Shown: positions 1 through 9,420 of the stretch, one piece after another
Numbering within the stretch: position 1 is the first letter of the stretch
How the letters are laid out: every line of letters starts with the position of its first letter
Assembly (NCBI RefSeq): GCF_014842925.1
Contig: NZ_JACYXJ010000004.1
Coordinates: 1-64,000, forward strand
Length of the DNA: 64,000 nt
From: Roseibium polysiphoniae
Lineage (GTDB): Bacteria > Pseudomonadota > Alphaproteobacteria > Rhizobiales > Stappiaceae
Direction of reading: 5' to 3'
Notes under the pieces: model-generated
The model's input: the letters and a program-made list of their open reading frames with translations, nothing else
What the model was told of the DNA's origin: nothing
Databases searched by the model: none
Position numbers and translations under genes: made by a program

Positions 1-74
1 CGTGCCCGGTCGCGGATTTTGACATGACCGGGCCCCATCAAGGAGGGCAAATCCTGACCACGCAACCAAATCAG

Positions 75-110
75 CAAAAAACCCCCGATCGGAAATCCGA
101 CGGGGGTTTT
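75..110. terminator. Bidirectional intrinsic terminator, left copy
   Basis: An A-tract, a C5 run, a short inner stem (CGGA/TCCG), a G5 run and a T-tract form a hairpin that can terminate transcription in either direction. The sequence before it ends in ACCAAATCA, like the tail of a tRNA or stable-RNA gene, but no intact RNA could be folded from bases 1-74. A very similar hairpin with a similar lead-in lies near 16,985. Confidence 0.8.
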
Positions 111-1064
111 CTTGCGTTGGGGAGAGGGGAGAGAAGGGGAGGGGGGCTTTGACGCTGGCAGAAGCAGCGTGGCTCGAACCTTAACAAGAGCTCTTCTATC
201 GACTGAACTCTCAAAAACGTCCGCTAGATGAAGCATGAAGAGCTGTGATCAGACAGATTTTGGATTCGCTCGGAGCCTGCAGGATCCTTTCGATCAGTGA
301 TCCAGCCTCTTCGGCCGCTTCAGAATTCGCATGTCCCAAGCTCAGAGCCTCGATGAAGGGGAAACGAATAGCCAAGTCTCCTCTCGTTGTTTGGAGAGTT
401 GATCAGTCTGTCTGTTGTATACGAAGCGTCCGGCGGCCGAAGCTTTAGCTTTCTGTCGTCCTTCTCGATGGGGCTGGTTGCGTACCTATGGCTATTGAAC
501 CCGATTAAACAGTTCTGGCGGATCGTCCTGTGTCTCCAATCTTCGAAGAAGAAGGCGAGCAGGCCGTGCATTCGGTTTATGTTTGAATAGTGCCGGGGTT
601 ACGTCCGTCGCGTGGGCTCTGCACGAGCGCGGCCTGATGAAGGATCGTCAGGTCCTCAGACTGGGTGTCTTGCCGCGCATCCCGTCGGCAGCGCTTCGGG
701 GCCAACGCGGCATGGGTTTGAAACGCGCTTTTATTCCAATACTTCATCATCAGATACATCATCGGTTTGACCAACAAATGGTGACCGGAAATCTGTCTAA
801 CCCCAATTAGTGGTTTATGAATTTTTGATGAAACTATGCCCAGGCGAGTGTTCTGCCGTTGCAAAAATCAAATATTTAAATATCCATGAATTCTCGTTTT
901 AATAGTTCAATCGTTGAAAACGGCAGCAGTTAATGCCGCTCAGGTTGAAGCTGGACGAAGCGGAAAACCGCTTTCCGCCTCGTGTCATCCTTCAAGACTG
1001 ACGACCGTGTCTTGCCGAGCGATCAGGTTCGTGCGGCAGATCTAGAAATCATCCAGGAGCTCTC
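111..1064. other. Long intergenic stretch, no convincing gene
   Basis: The small open frames here lack ribosome sites and recognisable products. A tract near 160-215 vaguely resembles a degraded tRNA on the minus strand, with a GGTTCGAGCC-like T-arm, but it cannot be folded into a full cloverleaf. The last 200 bases before pstS are AT-rich and hold a 12-bp palindrome (872-883), a 13-bp palindrome (906-918) and a small hairpin (958-973). They probably contain the pst promoter. No clear Pho box was seen. Confidence 0.5.
906..918. promoter_or_regulatory. Short palindrome upstream of pstS
   Basis: TTCAA-TCG-TTGAA is a perfect inverted repeat about 147 bases before the pstS start. It could be an operator for the pst-ars genes, for instance for the ArsR domain encoded at the end of the cluster. 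A match this short can also occur by chance. Confidence 0.25.
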
Positions 1065-2102
1065 ATGGTTTATGGAAAACTTGCCATTACCGCGCTGATG
1101 ATCGCCACGGCGACATCCGCTTTGGCGCAATCTCGTGACCAGATCCGAATTGTCGGATCGTCGACCGTATTCCCCTACACGCAGGCTGTCGCCGAGCAGT
1201 TCGCCAACGCGACAGGAGCCCCGTCCCCGATCGTCGAATCCACGGGCACCGGCGGCGGCATGCAGATCTTTTGCGCCGGCATCGGCGAGCAGCACCCAGA
1301 TCTCACCGGTGCTTCCCGCGCAATGAAGCCTTCGGAATATGAGCTCTGCAAGGACAATGGGGTCGACGACGTTTCTGAAGCTCTCATTGGCTACGACGGT
1401 CTTTCTCTCGCGATTTCGCGGGCAAACGACAACGACTGGGACCTGACGTCGGCGGAAGTCTACCTGGCGCTGGCCGCCGCAGTGCCCGTAGACGGCGAGT
1501 GGTCCGCAAACCCCTACACAAAGTGGAACCAGATCAACTCCGATCTTCCGGCTGTCGACATCCTCGCCTATGGCCCGCCACCGACCTCCGGAACCCGCGA
1601 TGCCTTCGTTGAACTGGCGATGCATGCCGGCTGCGAGGAGCTGGACTTTGTCAAGGACGGCGGCTTCGACGGCGACTGGGTTGAGGAAAACTGCTCGCGC
1701 ATGCGCACCGACGGTCCCTTCGTCGAGGCAGGCGAGAACGACAACCTGATCGTTCAGCGCCTGAACGCAGACGCCAACGCCGTCGGAATCTTCGGCTATT
1801 CGTTCCTCTATGAAAATCTTGATACCCTCAAGGCTGTTAAGGTCGGTGGCGTCGAGCCGAGCGAAACCACGATCGGTGACTTTTCCTATCCGGTTTCTCG
1901 TCCGCTCTACTTCTATACGAAGAATGCACATCGCGGCGTGATCCCGAACTTCAACGAGTTTATCGAAGAGTACATGTCCGAAGATGCTCTTGCGCCGGGC
2001 GGTTACCTTTCCGAACGCGGACTTGTTCCGCTTTCAGAAGAAAAGCGTGCTGAACTTCAGAAAACGGTTCTCGACGGAGAACCCATGAGCGCGCCGGAAT
2101 AA
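1065..2102 (+). CDS. pstS: PstS-like periplasmic phosphate-binding protein
   Basis: This is the substrate-binding component of a high-affinity phosphate ABC importer. The first 22 residues look like a Sec signal ending in ALAQ. The mature protein opens with the typical anion-binding strand and loop (IVGSSTVFPYTQAVAEQF), followed by ESTGTGGGMQIFC and later PPTSGTRDAF, which correspond to phosphate-contacting loops of the PstS family. The length of 345 residues is normal. The ATG is preceded by AGGAG at 1055-1059. It is the first gene of pstS-pstC-pstA. Because the cluster sits with arsenic genes, the protein may discriminate phosphate from arsenate, or serve during arsenic exposure; that role is inferred. 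Confidence 0.9.
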   Translation: MVYGKLAITALMIATATSALAQSRDQIRIVGSSTVFPYTQAVAEQFANATGAPSPIVESTGTGGGMQIFCAGIGEQHPDLTGASRAMKPSEYELCKDNGVDDVSEALIGYDGLSLAISRANDNDWDLTSAEVYLALAAAVPVDGEWSANPYTKWNQINSDLPAVDILAYGPPPTSGTRDAFVELAMHAGCEELDFVKDGGFDGDWVEENCSRMRTDGPFVEAGENDNLIVQRLNADANAVGIFGYSFLYENLDTLKAVKVGGVEPSETTIGDFSYPVSRPLYFYTKNAHRGVIPNFNEFIEEYMSEDALAPGGYLSERGLVPLSEEKRAELQKTVLDGEPMSAPE

Positions 2103-2189
2103 GCCTAAACTCCGGCCGTTCGGGCTGTCCGGGCGGCCACTCCCTTTCACCTGTTGGTCGCAGGTGATCAATGACGCCCGGACAGCTCC

Positions 2190-3566
2190 ATGACAACTCT
2201 CACATTTGCGATCCTCCTGATTGTATCGTGCTCAGGATATCTCCTGAACAGACGCGCTGCGCGCTCGCTCCTCGACGGTGGACAGAGGCTGCATTCAATA
2301 CCGCAGTTTCACGGTCTTTATTCCGGACTGACCATTCTGGTCCCGGTGCTGACACTGGTTCTCTTGTGGCTGGTCCTCCAGGGTCCGCTTACCGACTGGA
2401 TCGTAATGGCCGCATTGCCGACTATCGACGTCGGCGAGTTGAGTTCAGGGGCGCGCCAACTGCTGCTTGCCGAGATCAAGTCGATCGCTGGTGGACGCAT
2501 GTTCGGCACGCCCGCCGATTGGAAGATCGCAGCCGCCGACCGGCTGGTTTTCTACCGGAACGCAGCGTCACTTCTGCTGCTTCTTGCGACGCTCTTATCG
2601 ACGCTGATCCTACTGATGCGTGCGCGCGGCAAGGTTACTTCCGAGTTTCGCGCACGGCAGGGTTCGGAAAAGATCATTCACGGCCTGCTCGTCTTTTGTT
2701 CGACGGTCGCGATCTTCACCACGATTGGTATCATTTTCGCCCTGCTGTTTGAAACGATCAAATTCTTTCGGCTCGTTCCTGTGACAGATTTCCTGTTCGG
2801 CCTGAACTGGGAACCCCAGATACCGATCAGAGAAGACCAGATCGCGGCAGCCGGGGCTTTCGGTTGGTTGCCGGTCCTGCTGGGAACGTTGGTGATCACG
2901 GTCCTGGCGCTCTTCATTGCGGTTCCTGTCGGCCTTGTCTCTGCCGTATACCTGAACGAATTCGCACCACGCAATTTGCGCAAGATTGCCAAGCCACTTC
3001 TTGAAATCCTCGCTGGAGTACCAACCGTCGTCTACGGCTTCTTTGCCGTTCTTGTCGTGGCTCCAGCCATCCGGGGCGCCGGTCAGGCAATTGGCCTGCC
3101 CGTATCACCAAACACGGCGATGGCAGCCGGGGGCGTCATGGGCATCATGCTGATTCCGTTCATTTCCTCCTTCGCGGACGACGCGATGTCGGCGGTACCA
3201 CGCGCCTTGCGGGACGGAGCTCTTGCACTTGGGGCCACGCGGGCGGAAATGATGATGAATATCGTATTTCCCGCCGCCATTCCGGGGATCGCGGGTGGAG
3301 TTCTGCTCGCTGTCAGCCGAGCTATTGGCGAAACCATGATCGTCGTCATGGCGGCAGGACTTATCGCCTCTCTTACAATCAATCCGCTCGACAGCGTCAC
3401 GACAATCACGGTGCAAATCGTCACGCTGCTGATTGGCGACACGTCCTTCGACAATCCTAAAACGCTGGCTGCTTTCGCATTGGGCATGATGCTGTTCCTG
3501 GTCACGCTCGGGATCAACATCTTTGCAATCAGGATCGTTCGCAAATACCGCGAAGCCTACGACTGA
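2190..3566 (+). CDS. pstC: Phosphate ABC transporter permease PstC
   Basis: This is one of the two inner-membrane permeases that would form the phosphate channel. It has 458 residues. The N-terminal extension has hydrophobic segments around residues 1-20, 45-70 and 125-145. The BPD_transp_1 core begins near residue 230 (FGWLPVLLGTLVITVLALF). The EAA loop that contacts the ATPase is ALGATRAEMMMNIVFPAAIP, followed by AIGETMIVVMAAG. Extended PstC proteins of this kind are common in alphaproteobacteria. It starts 87 bases after pstS and is followed after 8 bases by pstA. No pstB ATPase gene lies nearby, so the partner ATPase must be encoded elsewhere. Confidence 0.9.
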   Translation: MTTLTFAILLIVSCSGYLLNRRAARSLLDGGQRLHSIPQFHGLYSGLTILVPVLTLVLLWLVLQGPLTDWIVMAALPTIDVGELSSGARQLLLAEIKSIAGGRMFGTPADWKIAAADRLVFYRNAASLLLLLATLLSTLILLMRARGKVTSEFRARQGSEKIIHGLLVFCSTVAIFTTIGIIFALLFETIKFFRLVPVTDFLFGLNWEPQIPIREDQIAAAGAFGWLPVLLGTLVITVLALFIAVPVGLVSAVYLNEFAPRNLRKIAKPLLEILAGVPTVVYGFFAVLVVAPAIRGAGQAIGLPVSPNTAMAAGGVMGIMLIPFISSFADDAMSAVPRALRDGALALGATRAEMMMNIVFPAAIPGIAGGVLLAVSRAIGETMIVVMAAGLIASLTINPLDSVTTITVQIVTLLIGDTSFDNPKTLAAFALGMMLFLVTLGINIFAIRIVRKYREAYD

Positions 3567-3574
3567 GGTAAGAC

Positions 3575-4873
3575 ATGGATGCTTCCGCAATAAAGTCCGA
3601 AACCGTGATCACGAGCAGCTCTGTCAAGATTACGAGCTCACTCAAGAAGCGACACGGCAAGCAGCTTCGCCTGCAGATCTATGGCATCGCCGCACTAGGC
3701 TTCGCCGGAATGATGCTCTCCATTCTCGTGGGGTCCATTGCGAGCAGCGGATATCAGGCTTTCGTACAGACCCACCTTGAACTGGAGGTCTATGTCGATC
3801 CGGCCGAGATTCCGGCCGAGAAGCTTCCGCGAGGAGGGTTCGATGACGTCCTGGTAAAGAGCCTCGCATCGCACTTTCCGAATGTGGATGTCTCGAACAG
3901 GGCGGAGATGCGCAAGCTCGGCAGCATTCTGTCGAACGGAGCCCAATTCGACCTCAGGGACCGCATTGTCGCCAATCCCGATCTGATCGGCGCCACGATT
4001 TCGATGACCGTGCCGGTGGCTGATCCGTATGACCAGCTTGCCAAGGGGGAAATCAGGAGAGACACGCCGGAGAACCAGCGCAAGATCAGCGACGTACAGA
4101 TCGCCTGGTTCGACAAGCTTGAGCAGGATGGACTCATAAGCACGCCGTTCAATTGGGCTTTGTTCACCAGTGCCGACAGCCGCTTTCCCGAGCTCGCGGG
4201 TCTAAGAGGTGCGATCGTGGGATCATTCTGGGCGCTGTTGGTCTGTTTTGTCATCTCCTTTCCCCTCGGTATCGGAGCTGCCATCTACCTCGAGGAGTTT
4301 GCTCCGAAAAACCGGACGAGCGACCTGATCGAGATCAACATCAATAATCTGGCGGCTGTGCCGTCGGTCGTGTTCGGTCTGCTGGCGCTTGCGGTGTTTA
4401 TCGGCTGGTTTGGCCTTCCCCGGTCCGCGCCACTTGTCGGCGGCATGACGCTTGCCCTGATGACAATGCCGACGATCATCATCGCCACCCGTGCAGCGCT
4501 GAAAGCTGTTCCTCCATCGATCCGGGAGGCAGCGCTCGGCATAGGCGCCTCTCGCCAGCAGGTTGTGTTCGATCATGTGTTGCCGCTGGCGTTGCCCGGG
4601 ATCCTAACCGGCACGATCATCGGTCTCGCTCAGGCTTTGGGTGAAACGGCGCCTTTGCTGCTCATCGGCATGAACGCTTTCATCACCTCCGCTGCTGGAT
4701 CTCCGCTGGAAAGTGCAACGGCGCTGCCGACACAGATCTTTATATGGGCAGACAGTCCCGAACGTGGCTTCGTAAGCCGCACCTCGGCCGCAATCCTGGT
4801 GCTGCTCGGTTTTCTTATTCTGATGAACGGGATAGCGATTTTTCTGAGAAACAGGTTCGAACGCGATTGGTAG
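3575..4873 (+). CDS. pstA: Phosphate ABC transporter permease PstA
   Basis: This is the second permease of the Pst importer, 432 residues long. After a first membrane segment near residues 35-60 comes a large polar region of roughly 140 residues, predicted to be periplasmic. The transport core begins near residue 210, with an EAA loop (ALGIGASRQQVVFDHVLPLA) and then ALGETAPLLLIG. The long inserted loop is typical of alphaproteobacterial PstA and absent from the short enterobacterial form. GAGG before the ATG overlaps the end of pstC, indicating coupled translation. Usually pstB and phoU follow; here an ArsR-ArsC fusion follows instead. Confidence 0.9.
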   Translation: MDASAIKSETVITSSSVKITSSLKKRHGKQLRLQIYGIAALGFAGMMLSILVGSIASSGYQAFVQTHLELEVYVDPAEIPAEKLPRGGFDDVLVKSLASHFPNVDVSNRAEMRKLGSILSNGAQFDLRDRIVANPDLIGATISMTVPVADPYDQLAKGEIRRDTPENQRKISDVQIAWFDKLEQDGLISTPFNWALFTSADSRFPELAGLRGAIVGSFWALLVCFVISFPLGIGAAIYLEEFAPKNRTSDLIEININNLAAVPSVVFGLLALAVFIGWFGLPRSAPLVGGMTLALMTMPTIIIATRAALKAVPPSIREAALGIGASRQQVVFDHVLPLALPGILTGTIIGLAQALGETAPLLLIGMNAFITSAAGSPLESATALPTQIFIWADSPERGFVSRTSAAILVLLGFLILMNGIAIFLRNRFERDW

Positions 4874-4929
4874 TACGGGTGCAGATGCGGCGTTTCGCCA
4901 TTCAGGCACTGGCACGGGCCAGCTAGATC

Positions 4930-5835
4930 GTGTATCGGTTTGCTCTGTCTGTGCCAGCTGATGCCATAATGATGAAAACACCCATGAATGACGGTTACGT
5001 CGCTGCCCTCGTTGCGCTTGGTCACCAAGGCCGTCTTTCGGTTTTTCGACTGTTGGTGCGGCGGGTTCCCGATTGGGTGCCGGCCGGGGAACTTGCTGAA
5101 GCCCTTTCACTAAAGCCGAGTACGCTGTCGGTCTACGTGTCGATTCTCGTGCGCTGCGGGCTTATCCAGTCCCGCCGCGAAGGCCGTTCGATCCTCTATG
5201 CCGTTGATCTGGACAGTGTCGGCGATCTTTTGGGTTTCCTGGTGGACGATTGTTGCCGGGGCCGGCCTGAAGTGCTCGCGCCGGTCAAAGCCTCCCGGGA
5301 AACCGAGATGCAAACCGGTCAGGCTGGCGGCAAGGTGTTCAACGTCCTGTTTGTCTGCTCCGGCAACTCGGCACGTTCGATTTTTGCAGAGGCGATCCTT
5401 GAAAAGGAGGGCAAGGGCCACTTCAATGCCTTCTCCGCAGGAACGCTGCCGGCCTCGGAAGTGAACCCAATGGCAATCTCCACGCTGCAATCCCAAGGCT
5501 ACGACACATCGGCACTGAGGCCAAAGAACGTTGACGAATTCGTGCACCGCAAGTCGCTCGAACTGGATTTCGTCTTCACGGTTTGCGACCATGCCGCGAA
5601 TGTCGACTGTCCTCCGCTGCCGGGACAACCGGTGACGGCACATTGGGGAATGCCCGATCCCGTTCGTGTTGAAGGAACGGTTGCCGAAAAGGCGCTTGCG
5701 TTTCAGCAGGCTTTCGGATCCCTGCGCAAACGGCTTGCCACCTTCATATCGTTGCCTTTTGCCACGCTGGACCGCATTTCCCTGCAATCGCGGTTGGACG
5801 ACATCGGCCGCGAAGCGGCAGAGGTCGCGGTCTGA
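4930..5835 (+). CDS. ArsR-type repressor fused to LMW-PTP-type arsenate reductase
   Basis: This two-domain protein has an N-terminal winged-helix ArsR/SmtB-like domain (about residues 19-115) and a C-terminal arsenate reductase of the low-molecular-weight phosphatase fold (about 137-285). The reductase has the P-loop CSGNSARS (C-X5-R), a VCDHAANVDC segment with two candidate redox cysteines, and the HWGMPDP loop with its acid aspartate. The repressor ends with a vicinal cysteine pair (DDCCRGRPE) that could bind As(III). It would sense arsenite and reduce arsenate. The start is uncertain: ATGs at 4930, 4969, 4972 and 4984 are in frame without a clear ribosome site, and homology fits 4984 best. 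The gene lies 56 bases after pstA, apparently in the same transcript. Confidence 0.88.
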   Translation: MYRFALSVPADAIMMKTPMNDGYVAALVALGHQGRLSVFRLLVRRVPDWVPAGELAEALSLKPSTLSVYVSILVRCGLIQSRREGRSILYAVDLDSVGDLLGFLVDDCCRGRPEVLAPVKASRETEMQTGQAGGKVFNVLFVCSGNSARSIFAEAILEKEGKGHFNAFSAGTLPASEVNPMAISTLQSQGYDTSALRPKNVDEFVHRKSLELDFVFTVCDHAANVDCPPLPGQPVTAHWGMPDPVRVEGTVAEKALAFQQAFGSLRKRLATFISLPFATLDRISLQSRLDDIGREAAEVAV

Positions 5836-5903
5836 GGCTGTACCAAAGTGACTGTTGGCAACGGCGGCGTTCGTCGACGGGGTGCCATCGATAGGGAATC
5901 CAA

Positions 5904-5927
5904 TGCGCGTGAGTTGGCTCACACGCA
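5904..5927. terminator. Hairpin between convergent arsR-arsC and phnE
   Basis: A 10-bp stem (TGCGCGTGAG with CTCACACGCA, one wobble pair) and a TTGG loop sit between two convergent genes. There is no strong T-tract. It is a plausible bidirectional terminator. Confidence 0.5.
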
Positions 5928-5936
5928 CGGAGGGTT

Positions 5937-6746
5937 TCAAATGATGGCCTTGCGCACCTTGGCCGAAATCCATTCCGAGACGACCACCGTCGCCAGGATC
6001 ACCAGCAGGATCATGGTGACCTGCGGCCACGCCAGGACATTGAGGGAGGATTGCAGTTTCAGTCCGAGACCGCCTGCGCCCACCAATCCCAGAATTGCGC
6101 TTTCGCGAATGTTGATATCCCAACGGAAGACCGAAATGCCCCAGAAGGCCGGCAGCACCTGCGGAACGATGGCGTAGTCGAGCACCTGCGCCCGGCCGGC
6201 TCCGGTGGCCGTGACGGCCTCGACAGGCCCCCTGTCGACCTCCTCGATGGCTTCGTAGAGCAGTTTTCCGATGAAGCCGACCGAGCGCAGGCCGATGGCG
6301 ATCACGCCTGCCAGCAGCCCCGGTCCCATGATAGCCACCAGCAGAAGCGCCCAGATCAGCGAGTTGATCGACCGGCTGGCCACGATCAGGAACAGTGCTG
6401 CGGGCCTAAGCATCAGGGTCGAGGGTGTGGTGTTGCGCGCGGCCAGGAAAGCCACCGGCACAGCCAGCACGACACCGAGCATCGTTCCGAGGGTTGCCAT
6501 GTTGAGCGTGTCCCAAAGCGGCCAGAGCAATTCGGGCAGATAGGACAAACGCGGCGGCCACATCCGGCTGCCGATATCGGCGGCCTGCCTGGGAGCGTCG
6601 GTGACGAAGAAGCAGATCGTGTCACGGGTCATGATCTGCCAGCACCAGACGGTGAGTGCCACCAGCCCCAGCCAGGCGAGCCAGATCGTCAGTCCCTGGC
6701 GCTGTGTGTGGCGGCGCCAGGTGTCACGATAAACTGCGTCGGTCAT
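5937..6746 (-). CDS. phnE: PhnE-type ABC permease, second copy
   Basis: This is an inner-membrane permease of a phosphate/phosphite/phosphonate importer, 269 residues. The ATG at 6746 overlaps the stop of the preceding permease gene (ATGA), so I use this start; the longer open frame only reads the neighbouring gene out of frame. The sequence has about six hydrophobic segments and the permease EAA loop GAGRAQVLDYAIVPQVLP, followed by DINIRESAILGLVGAGGLG, a PhnE signature. It is the last gene of the order phnD-phnC-phnE-phnE. The two PhnE proteins probably form a heterodimer. Confidence 0.88.
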   Translation of the reverse strand: MTDAVYRDTWRRHTQRQGLTIWLAWLGLVALTVWCWQIMTRDTICFFVTDAPRQAADIGSRMWPPRLSYLPELLWPLWDTLNMATLGTMLGVVLAVPVAFLAARNTTPSTLMLRPAALFLIVASRSINSLIWALLLVAIMGPGLLAGVIAIGLRSVGFIGKLLYEAIEEVDRGPVEAVTATGAGRAQVLDYAIVPQVLPAFWGISVFRWDINIRESAILGLVGAGGLGLKLQSSLNVLAWPQVTMILLVILATVVVSEWISAKVRKAII

Positions 6747-7543
6747 TGAAGAAACTTCCGGATGTAGCTGGAGCCGTATTCTGTCACCATCACGAGGGCG
6801 ATGATGAGCAGCAGGATGGCACCGGCGCTGTCGTACTCGTAGCGGTCGATCGCGGTGTTGAGCGTGGCTCCGATGCCGCCGGCACCGACGATGCCGATGA
6901 CCGCGCTTTCCCTGAAATTGATATCGAGCCGGTAGAGCGAAAGGCCGATCAGCCGCGGCATGACTTGCGGCTGGATGGCGTAGTTGATCATTTGCAGCCA
7001 GGAGGCACCTGTCGCCCGGATGGCCTCGGCCTGAGCTTCGTCGATGTCCTCGATGTCCTCGGCAAGCAGCTTGGACAGAAATCCTATGGTGGCGAAGCTC
7101 AGGGTCAGAAAACCGGCGAAGGGGCCGAAACCAAACATGGCGACAAAGAAGATCGCGATGATGATCTCCTGAAGCGCGCGGCTTACGGCGATGATCGACC
7201 GGCAAATAAGATAAACTGCACGTGGCGCGATGTTGCGCGCCGCGCCAATCCCGATCGGGACCGACAAGAGAAACCCGGCAACGGTCGAGGTCAGCGTCAT
7301 CGTCAGGCTTTCGACAAGACCTTTCGAGATATCAGTCCATCTGCTCGTGAAGTCGGGTTGCAGAAAGCCTCCGATGAAGCGCAGACCACGTTCCCAGCCA
7401 TCAACCATCCTTGCCCAGTTGGGGTCGAGCGTGGCCAGTGCCAGGACCAGCCAGACGGCGAAGCCGGCCTGAAGCCCGATCCGCCAGCCGCGATGGGTAA
7501 AAATCTGTGGCGGGCGTTTCCAGGTCGTTGGATAGGGCCTCAT
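6743..7543 (-). CDS. phnE: PhnE-type ABC permease, first copy
   Basis: This is a 266-residue inner-membrane permease paralogous to the next gene. It has the EAA-type loop [18 protein letters not shown] and the PhnE signature [19 protein letters not shown], with hydrophobic segments spread through the protein. The start ATG overlaps the phnC stop (ATGA at 7540-7543) and its own stop overlaps the next start, so the three genes are translationally coupled. The substrate cannot be fixed from sequence: phosphonate, phosphite and phosphate importers all use this family. Confidence 0.88.
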   Translation of the reverse strand: MRPYPTTWKRPPQIFTHRGWRIGLQAGFAVWLVLALATLDPNWARMVDGWERGLRFIGGFLQPDFTSRWTDISKGLVESLTMTLTSTVAGFLLSVPIGIGAARNIAPRAVYLICRSIIAVSRALQEIIIAIFFVAMFGFGPFAGFLTLSFATIGFLSKLLAEDIEDIDEAQAEAIRATGASWLQMINYAIQPQVMPRLIGLSLYRLDINFRESAVIGIVGAGGIGATLNTAIDRYEYDSAGAILLLIIALVMVTEYGSSYIRKFLQ

Positions 7544-8361
7544 GCGCCGATCCGCTCAAGTTGCGCGATACCATCCGCTTCGGCGGCCATGTCCTCTTCC
7601 ACGCCACGGCGCATGGCGTGCCAGTCCTCGGCGCCGTAAATCTCTGAAAGCGCGTCTTCCGTCAGATCGGAGGGCGCTCCGTCGAACACGACCTGTCCCG
7701 CCCGCAAGCCGACAATGCGCTGCATGAACTGCTGGGCCAGGGGCACATCATGAATATTGACGATCGCCGGCAGGTCTCGTTCCGCGCAGATCCCGGTCAG
7801 CAGCCGCATGATCTGTCGGCTGGTCTTCGGGTCGAGGCTCGCTGTGGGTTCGTCTACCAGCAGCAGTTCGGGCTCCTGCGCGAGTGCGCGGGCGATGCCC
7901 ACTCTTTGCCGCTGCCCGCCCGACAGGGCGTCGGCGCGCTTGTCAGCGTGATCCAGTAGCCCGACCCGGTCCAGCAAATGATAGGCCCGGCTGACATCGT
8001 CCGAGCTGTAGTGGCGTGTGAAACTCGTCCAGAAACCGACATACCCGAGCCGTCCCGAGAGGACATTTTCCATCACGGTCAGCCGTTCAACCAGGGCATA
8101 TTCCTGAAAGATCATGCCAATCCGCCGGCGCATGGCGCGCAGATCCCGGTGTCCGAGCCCCGTGACCGCCCGCCCGGACAGGCTGATCGATCCGGATGTC
8201 GGCTCGACCAGGCGGTTGATGCAGCGAATCAAGGTTGACTTACCGGCGCCGGAAGGTCCGATGAGACCTACGATCTGCCCTTTTGGAACAGAGATGGTGA
8301 CATTGTCGAGCGCCTTGTCCCCGGTCTTGTAAGTCTTTTTGAGGGAAATCAGTTCGAGCAT
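7540..8361 (-). CDS. phnC: PhnC-type ABC transporter ATPase
   Basis: This is the ATP-hydrolysing subunit of the Phn-type importer, 273 residues. It shows Walker [10 protein letters not shown], a Q-loop around [10 protein letters not shown], the signature [15 protein letters not shown], Walker [13 protein letters not shown] and a switch histidine in IVNIHDV. The N-terminus ([11 protein letters not shown]) and the ribosome site GGAG five bases before the ATG support the start. It lies 66 bases after the binding-protein gene. It is the only ABC ATPase gene in the island; whether it could also serve PstCA is unknown and structurally unlikely. Confidence 0.92.
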   Translation of the reverse strand: MLELISLKKTYKTGDKALDNVTISVPKGQIVGLIGPSGAGKSTLIRCINRLVEPTSGSISLSGRAVTGLGHRDLRAMRRRIGMIFQEYALVERLTVMENVLSGRLGYVGFWTSFTRHYSSDDVSRAYHLLDRVGLLDHADKRADALSGGQRQRVGIARALAQEPELLLVDEPTASLDPKTSRQIMRLLTGICAERDLPAIVNIHDVPLAQQFMQRIVGLRAGQVVFDGAPSDLTEDALSEIYGAEDWHAMRRGVEEDMAAEADGIAQLERIGA

Positions 8362-8427
8362 GGTGGCTCCAGGAAAATGAAGGCACGGGCAGGGATGGCC
8401 GCCCGTGCACAGGAGAGTGGGGAACGA

Positions 8428-9375
8428 TTACTGGCAGGCGTAGGAAACGCCATTGGCCTCATCGATCTGCCGGATTACGGACCAGTTGTCCTTGAAGGTG
8501 ATCGGAATGAACTTCGCTTCTCCCGACTTGGAGAATTCGGCTTCGAGAGTGGAGCCTTCCCACTTGAAGGTTGCAAACGCTTCCTTGATCTTGTCCTGAA
8601 GCTCCGGCGTGAGGTCATGAGCGACGCCATATCCGGTGGTCGGGAAGGTCTGCGAGGTGTAGATGATCTTCACCTGATCGTCGGAAATCACTTCGCGGGC
8701 GATCATCCGCTTGCGAACGGAGTTTGCGATGGCTCCAGCCGGGTAATCCTTGTTGGCAACACCAAGGATGGTGTTGTCGTGCTTGCCGGAGAATGCTGCC
8801 TCGAAATCCTCACCGGCTTCCATGCCGTATTCAGCTTTCAGGATCGCCGACGGTGCCTTGAAACCTGAATTCGAAGTTTCGGACGAGAATGCTAGCGTCT
8901 TGCCCTTGATGTCCTCGACCTTTTCGATGCCGGCGCCCGGATAGGTGATGATCTCCATTTCGTAACCGAACGAACCGTCTTCCTTGGCCATCATGGTGAA
9001 AGGACGGAAACCGGCACAGGCGACGGCCAGAGGATTCGAACCGGTGTTGAAACCGGCAACGTGGAGACGTCCGGCGCGCATGGCCTCGATCTGGGCTGCG
9101 TTGGAATCGACGGGGAAGAACTGAACTTTCTTTCCGGTGACGGTTTCCATATGAACCAGGAAGTCCTTCCATGCCTCTGCATAGACGGCTGGGTCTTCAA
9201 CCGGTGTATAGGCGAAGATCAAGACTGACGGATCCTTCAGCTCGCTCGCATCGGTCGGAATGTCTGCGATCAGGTCGCCATCGGCATCGGTGTATCGGCT
9301 ATCCAGTTGGAAATCGGCAAGGGCTGGCGTTGCCAGGGCGAGCAGGGCGGTCGCCGCGAGTAGATTGCGAAGCAT
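8428..9375 (-). CDS. phnD: PhnD-family phosphate/phosphite/phosphonate-binding protein
   Basis: This is the periplasmic binding protein for the PhnC/PhnE/PhnE importer, 315 residues. A Sec signal covers the first 20 residues (NLLAATALLALATPALA). The mature protein has the family features: an N-terminal FAYTPVEDPA segment, the hinge region MRAGRLHVAGFNTG, and the SSETSNSGFKAP loop, where Ser/Thr residues bind the phosphorus oxyanion in PhnD and PtxB. I chose ATG 9375 because AGGAG ends nine bases before it; the TTG just upstream is less likely. AioX, encoded further upstream, belongs to the same superfamily. Substrate not determined. Confidence 0.88.
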   Translation of the reverse strand: MLRNLLAATALLALATPALADFQLDSRYTDADGDLIADIPTDASELKDPSVLIFAYTPVEDPAVYAEAWKDFLVHMETVTGKKVQFFPVDSNAAQIEAMRAGRLHVAGFNTGSNPLAVACAGFRPFTMMAKEDGSFGYEMEIITYPGAGIEKVEDIKGKTLAFSSETSNSGFKAPSAILKAEYGMEAGEDFEAAFSGKHDNTILGVANKDYPAGAIANSVRKRMIAREVISDDQVKIIYTSQTFPTTGYGVAHDLTPELQDKIKEAFATFKWEGSTLEAEFSKSGEAKFIPITFKDNWSVIRQIDEANGVSYACQ

Positions 9376-9420
9376 CAAATAGTTCTCCTGGTGAATATTC
9401 AGCTTTGTCCAGTCACCTCT

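Noticed and set aside
150-240. Possible tRNA gene or remnant on the minus strand
   Set aside because: A T-arm-like GGTTCGAGCC and a D-arm-like stretch are present, but the acceptor and anticodon stems do not pair.
245-864. Several small open frames on both strands before pstS
   Set aside because: They overlap one another on both strands without ribosome sites or plausible domains.
1023-1931. Open frame of 302 codons antisense to pstS
   Set aside because: Shadow of a well-supported gene with signal peptide and ribosome site on the other strand.
5110-6123. Open frame of 337 codons antisense to arsR-arsC and running into phnE
   Set aside because: It spans the antisense of one real gene and an alternative frame of another; the repetitive Arg/Gly-rich product is typical of a shadow.
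6747-7205. N-terminal extension of the second phnE frame
   Set aside because: The extension is only the first phnE gene read in another frame; the ATGA overlap at 6743-6746 gives the natural start.
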